Assembly: GCA_023249305.1 (NCBI GenBank)
Contig: JAHFCU010000018.1
Location: forward strand, 1 to 42,147
Length of the DNA: 42,147 bases
DNA from: Gemmatimonadota bacterium
GTDB lineage: Bacteria > Gemmatimonadota > Gemmatimonadetes > Gemmatimonadales > Gemmatimonadaceae
Reading direction: 5' to 3'
The notes under the pieces were generated by a model. The model was not told where the DNA came from, did no database searches, and saw only the letters and a list, made by a program, of their open reading frames with translations. Positions within the stretch are counted from its first letter, which is position 1; the number at the start of each line of letters is the position of its first letter. Both the position numbers and the translations under genes were made by a program. Below, in pieces: positions 38,566-42,147 of this stretch.

Positions 38566-39606
38566 ATGCGTATCGGATTGGTTGGTTTCGCGGGGTCCGG
38601 CAAAACAACGGTGTTCAACACGCTCACCGGACTCAATGTCCCCATCGGCTTTGGGGGCGACGTGCACCTCGGTACGGTGAAAGTGCCGGACGCGCGCATT
38701 GACAAGCTCAGCGCGATGTTCTCACCGAAGAAGACGACGTTCGCCGAAATCGTCTTCAGCGACATTCCCGGTGAACACGGCGCCGAACACAAGGGACTCT
38801 CGGGCAAGGCACTGCAGCAAATCCGCGATCAGGACGTGCTGACGCTCGTGCTGCGCGACTTCGACAACCCGGCGATCGAAGGAAAGCCAGACCCGGCGGG
38901 AGACCTCGAGGCATTCACAACCGAATGTCTCTTCGCCGACCTCGCGATGATCGAGCGATGGCTCGACAGGGCGAAGAAGGAGAGGAAGGACGCCCTTGAG
39001 ATCTCGCATTTCGAGATGATGCGGACGACGCTGGAGTTGGAGAAGCCGCTTCGCTCAATTCCGCCGAATCTACTGGATCGCAGCAAGCTGACGAGCTTCG
39101 GATTCCTGACCGATCGGCCGCTGATGGTCGTGCTGAATCGCCGCGAGTCGGAGGCAGCAAAGCCGATGAGCGCCGAGATGCTCAGAAGGCTGGAGTCACT
39201 GCACGCCGCGGGTCTCGTGCTGTCGGCGAGCGTCGAGGCGGAGATCGCCGTGATGGAAGCGGCCGATCAGCAGGCGTTCCTCGACGACCTCGGCCTCACC
39301 GAGTCGGCGCTGACGCGGTTCATCCGCACGGCGTATGGACTGCTGGACCTCATCTCGTTCTTCACGGTCGGCGCGGACGAGGTGCGGGCCTGGCCGATCC
39401 TGCGCGGTACGCACGCGAAGCAAGCTGCCGGAAAGATCCACTCGGATCTCGAACGTGGCTTCATTCGCGCGGAAGTGCTCACATACGAGCACTTCATCCA
39501 GCACGGCTCGGAGCACGCGGCACGCGACGCCGGCCACCTGAAGGTGGAAGGCAAGGACTACATCGTGCAGGACGGTGAGATCCTGCACATCCGGTTCAAC
39601 GTCTAG
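38566..39606 (+). CDS. Divergent YchF/OLA1-like P-loop nucleotidase with TGS domain
   Basis: A 346-residue protein close in size to YchF (about 363). The P-loop GFAGSGKTTVFNTLTG (7-22) replaces the usual LPNVGKST. The SDIPGEHG stretch stands where YchF has its DIAGLVKGAS switch region, and NRRE (in VVLNRRES) sits where YchF has an NxxE in place of NKxD. The C-terminal region (about 275-346) is TGS/DUF933-like: ISFFTVGADEVRAWPILRGTHAKQAAGKIHSDLERGF and the ending DGEILHIRFNV match YchF. YchF proteins hydrolyse ATP and associate with ribosomes. The altered motifs suggest a paralogue rather than the housekeeping copy. The ATG at 38566 begins right at the P-loop strand; the frame is open farther upstream but without homology. 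No clear Shine-Dalgarno is visible. Confidence 0.85.
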   Translation: MRIGLVGFAGSGKTTVFNTLTGLNVPIGFGGDVHLGTVKVPDARIDKLSAMFSPKKTTFAEIVFSDIPGEHGAEHKGLSGKALQQIRDQDVLTLVLRDFDNPAIEGKPDPAGDLEAFTTECLFADLAMIERWLDRAKKERKDALEISHFEMMRTTLELEKPLRSIPPNLLDRSKLTSFGFLTDRPLMVVLNRRESEAAKPMSAEMLRRLESLHAAGLVLSASVEAEIAVMEAADQQAFLDDLGLTESALTRFIRTAYGLLDLISFFTVGADEVRAWPILRGTHAKQAAGKIHSDLERGFIRAEVLTYEHFIQHGSEHAARDAGHLKVEGKDYIVQDGEILHIRFNV

Positions 39607-40865
39607 GGAGACCGGGGGGACCAGTCGGGCCAGGCCGCGCGCTGCACCCGCGCGAGGTACTCGCCTCCGGGATTCAGCTCACTCGGACGCACCATCGAGT
39701 TGTAGGAGAAGAAGGCAATGCCGCGCGCGCCTTCGGCGCGGGCGGCGTTGATCTTTGCGACGGTGGAATCCGCCACCTGACGGTAGGCGCCGAGTCCGGC
39801 CCAGACCTTCGCGCCGCCGCCGGCCTCGACCGCCACACGCACCTGATCGCGCACGACCTGTGTGTTCGTGTTGTACGCCATGAGCACCGCGGCGTCGAGG
39901 AACCCCCGGCGCAGCCAGTTGGTCCACTCCTGGAAGCGGTTCTCGTACGCATCCCGGGCGTTGGCGAACACGTCGGCGGTGACCATGACGTGCGGGTTGC
40001 GCTTCTTCACGGCGAAGTAGATGCGCTCGACGATTTCCGTGACCTGCGCACGCCGGAAGTCATTGTACCGCCCCGGGAAGGAATCCGCGTACACCAGCGG
40101 ATCAGACTCCAGCGCGGCAAAGCGCGCCCGTTCAGCGTCGCCGAGGTGTGGCATCAGCCACAGGCGGAATCGCTGGAGCGAGATCTTCGAGAAATCGTGA
40201 TCCGGTGCCGGCAGGCGCACGTAATCGAAGTTGAGGCCGTCCACGTCGTAGTGCTCGAGAACGTCCATCCACAGGGAGTAGATATGCTCCTTGGACTCCG
40301 GTGCCGCCGGAGACACGTAGATGCCCTCGGAGTGATCGCGGTTGTCCTTTTCGTACTGTTGGATCTTCGCGCGGTACTGCGGATCCCACGGGTCCATGGC
40401 GTACAGTTCGCGCGCCAGCTTGTATGGAACCGCGAGCAGGTCGGGCCGCTTGTTGTACAAATGCGCGGTGTCGGTGGGCGGCGTATCCATGTTCGCGAGG
40501 AAGCTCGTGTTGAGCCACGCGTGCACGGAAATATTCCGCGCGTGGGCCTCGCGGAGCACGAGCGCCAGCGGGTCGAATTCCTTCGTGATGACGAGCCCCG
40601 GCGGGTTCGGTTCCCAGCGCGAGTTGTAATACGCATCGCCGCGGCCGCGGACTTGCACGATAAGCGTGTTGATGCCGTGATCGCTGGCACGCTGCACCAT
40701 GAGCTTGATGCTGTCGGGATTTGTCAGCACGTCGCGGACCACCCAGAGCGCGCGGACCTCCGGCGGCGTAGGCATGGGCGGGCGCACCGCGGGCGGTGCA
40801 TGGGGTGCACAGGCAGCAATCAACAGCGACGCGGCGAGCACGCGTGATGTAGTCGGGATCGACAT
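39603..40865 (-). CDS. GHL10-family glycoside hydrolase (DUF187) lipoprotein 2
   Basis: A 420-residue lipoprotein (lipobox LIAAC, Cys19) with a GHL10 TIM-barrel domain from about residue 30. Motifs are VRALWVVRDVLTN near the start, INTLIVQVRGRGDAYY, ISVHAWLNTSFLANM and DGLNFDYVRLP (the acidic Asp of FDY being the likely catalytic position), then VMVTADVFA and AVLMAYN. It is shorter than the member at 23936-25534 and lacks its C-terminal extension. Anchoring in the envelope fits an action on peptidoglycan glycans, by analogy with E. coli DigH. The ATG at 40865 starts the lipoprotein signal. Its stop codon overlaps that of the convergent YchF-like gene: both share the CTAG at 39603-39606. Confidence 0.88.
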   Translation of the reverse strand: MSIPTTSRVLAASLLIAACAPHAPPAVRPPMPTPPEVRALWVVRDVLTNPDSIKLMVQRASDHGINTLIVQVRGRGDAYYNSRWEPNPPGLVITKEFDPLALVLREAHARNISVHAWLNTSFLANMDTPPTDTAHLYNKRPDLLAVPYKLARELYAMDPWDPQYRAKIQQYEKDNRDHSEGIYVSPAAPESKEHIYSLWMDVLEHYDVDGLNFDYVRLPAPDHDFSKISLQRFRLWLMPHLGDAERARFAALESDPLVYADSFPGRYNDFRRAQVTEIVERIYFAVKKRNPHVMVTADVFANARDAYENRFQEWTNWLRRGFLDAAVLMAYNTNTQVVRDQVRVAVEAGGGAKVWAGLGAYRQVADSTVAKINAARAEGARGIAFFSYNSMVRPSELNPGGEYLARVQRAAWPDWSPRSP

Positions 40866-41000
40866 GATGACGTCCGGGGTGGTGGCCGAGCGAAAGCGCG
40901 GCACGGCGGCGTGCCGCCCGCATGCATATTATAGGACTTCCGGCCATTCTTGGCGCGCCGGTTGCCGCGGATCACCCGACGATTGCGAGGTACACCGCCC

Positions 41001-42147
41001 ATGATGCGACGTCTGCCGCTGTTGCTGCTGGTGTTCGTGCTTGCGCTTCCTGCACGCGGACACGCCCAATATGTCATTGGGACACGCGACTCCCTCAGCT
41101 CACGAGTGGACGCGGTGTTCCGCGTGTTCGACCGGGTGGATTCACCCGGCTGCGCCGTCGGCGTCTACCGCGATGGGCGCATCCTGTATGCGCGCGGATA
41201 CGGCATGGCGAACCTCGAGCTTGGCGTGCCAAACTCACCGCGCACGGTCTTCGACATCGGTTCGGTGTCGAAGGAGTTCACGGCATCGGCCGTGCTGCTG
41301 CTCGCGCAAGAGGGGAAGCTCTCGCTGAGTGATGACGTGCGGAAGTACTTCCCGGAAATGCCGCCGTATGCCGCACAAGTGACGATCCGGAACCTGCTCA
41401 ACCATACCAGCGGTATCCGTGATTACTTCACGATGATGGGCGTGGCCGGTCGCAGCACCGAAGCCACGGGCGACACGCTCGATTTCCTGCGCGTCATCAC
41501 ACGCTCGGCGACCACGAACTTCCCGATTGGATCACGCTACCTGTACAGCAACAGCGGCTTTGCGCTGCTCGGCCAGTTGGTGTACCGCGTGAGCGGCAAG
41601 CCGCTGCCGGTCTTTCTCAAGGAGCGGGTGCTCGGGCCATTGGGGATGACGGACTCACGGTCACTGAGCGACCATGCGGCCATCATCCCGAACCGGGCGC
41701 AAGGATACACGCCGCGCGGGAGCGCGTTCGCCATCGCGGCATCCATGTTTGACGGCACGGGCGGCGCGGGTTCGATGCATACGACTGTGGAAGACTTTCT
41801 GCACTGGGACCACAACTGGGACGATCCCATCGTCGGTGGCAAGGCGCTCGTAGACTCGCTACAAGTTCGCGGCAAGTTGACGAACGACTCGACCATCTCC
41901 TACGCACTCGGCGTGTCCGTTGACACGTATCGTGGACTTCGCCTCATCTCGCACGGTGGCAGCTGGGCCGGATATCGCGCGCACTACCTGCGGTTCCCAG
42001 AACAGCACCTGAGCGTCACGGCGTTCTGCAACCTGACAACCTCCGGGCCCGACACGCTGGCGCAGAAGGTGGCGACGGTCTATTTGGGGCCGCGCATGTC
42101 CGCCGACACGACTGGCGCGTGGGAAGTCGCGCTCACCACCGCGCCCA
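41001..42147 (+). CDS. Serine hydrolase of the beta-lactamase/penicillin-binding family, 3'-truncated by window edge
   Basis: The frame is open to the right edge; 382 residues are visible. A signal peptide (MMRRLPLLLLVFVLALPARGHAQ cleaved about residue 22) is followed by a class C beta-lactamase-like domain: SVSK (nucleophile Ser and general-base Lys, about 96-99) in DIGSVSKEFTASAVLLLAQEGKL, YSN in YLYSNSGFALLGQL, and HGG in SHGGSWAGYRAHY. All three motifs are intact. Such proteins are peptidases, esterases or D-amino acid hydrolases as often as true beta-lactamases. The ATG at 41001 has GAGG ten bases upstream; ATG 41004 is also possible. It diverges from the GHL10 lipoprotein gene with 135 bp between starts. 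Confidence 0.87.
   Translation, partial: MMRRLPLLLLVFVLALPARGHAQYVIGTRDSLSSRVDAVFRVFDRVDSPGCAVGVYRDGRILYARGYGMANLELGVPNSPRTVFDIGSVSKEFTASAVLLLAQEGKLSLSDDVRKYFPEMPPYAAQVTIRNLLNHTSGIRDYFTMMGVAGRSTEATGDTLDFLRVITRSATTNFPIGSRYLYSNSGFALLGQLVYRVSGKPLPVFLKERVLGPLGMTDSRSLSDHAAIIPNRAQGYTPRGSAFAIAASMFDGTGGAGSMHTTVEDFLHWDHNWDDPIVGGKALVDSLQVRGKLTNDSTISYALGVSVDTYRGLRLISHGGSWAGYRAHYLRFPEQHLSVTAFCNLTTSGPDTLAQKVATVYLGPRMSADTTGAWEVALTTAP

Noticed and set aside
1-42147. CRISPR arrays, insertion sequences, integrase genes, rRNA or att sites
   Set aside because: No regularly spaced repeats, transposase or integrase motifs or rRNA sequence were seen when reading the window, and the single tRNA has no adjoining integrase.

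Overview
The window is a high-GC chromosomal stretch with no phage, transposon, CRISPR or plasmid genes. Two long secreted Asp-box (sortilin/VPS10-like) propeller proteins, a DUF5916 outer-membrane barrel, two GHL10-type hydrolases, several secreted serine hydrolases and many lipoproteins suggest a Gram-negative soil or freshwater heterotroph. The mix resembles Gemmatimonadota. That placement is inferred from gene content; there is no marker such as rRNA to confirm it.

Layout. 1-3.1 kb (+): the 3' part of a family 2 glycoside hydrolase and galM (sugar mutarotase). 3.1-7.6 kb (-): an Asp-box propeller gene translationally coupled (GTGA) to a DASS-type anion transporter. 7.8-7.93 kb: tRNA-Cys and a shared hairpin. 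7.95-12.4 kb (-): a small unknown gene and a 1322-residue NRPS-like protein with the layout of epsilon-poly-lysine synthetase. 12.5-16.7 kb (+): a KdpE-like regulator, a short KdpD-like kinase lacking the usual N-terminal sensor, and a KimA-type potassium importer. 16.8-19.1 kb (-): rhodanese, TauE/SafE permease and argJ. 19.3-23.8 kb (-): a three-part fusion (cyanophycinase-like, beta-lactamase-like, propeller) coupled by GTGA to an amidase. 23.9-27.8 kb (+): a GHL10 hydrolase and a DUF5916 barrel. 27.8-33.2 kb (-): a second large propeller protein and a GH20 hexosaminidase. 33.4-34.9 kb (+): a small membrane protein behind a likely leaderless promoter, and a Tat-exported DUF362 protein. 35-38.2 kb (-): a C45-type acyl hydrolase, a DsbB-propeller fusion and a tiny membrane protein. 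38.26-38.41 kb: a remnant of an OPT transporter. 38.6-42.1 kb: a divergent YchF-like ATPase/GTPase, a second GHL10 lipoprotein and a serine hydrolase cut by the window edge.

The most striking observation is regulatory. Two intergenic regions flanking the KdpE/KdpD-like pair carry the same four-box operator: 8-bp boxes related to TTCACGCG starting at relative positions 0, 11, 32 and 43, ending 19-20 bp before a start codon. One copy precedes the KimA-type importer. The other, on the opposite strand, precedes the small unknown gene and the polymer-synthetase-like NRPS. The 11-bp direct-repeat spacing is what OmpR/PhoB-class regulators such as KdpE bind. This predicts one local circuit in which a KdpDE-like system controls a KimA transporter (no kdpFABC is present here) together with a secreted or membrane-associated amino-acid polymer pathway.

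The other genes look like general periplasmic and cell-envelope housekeeping: glycan hydrolysis (GH2, GH20, two GHL10), peptide or amide hydrolysis, disulfide chemistry and sulfur handling.
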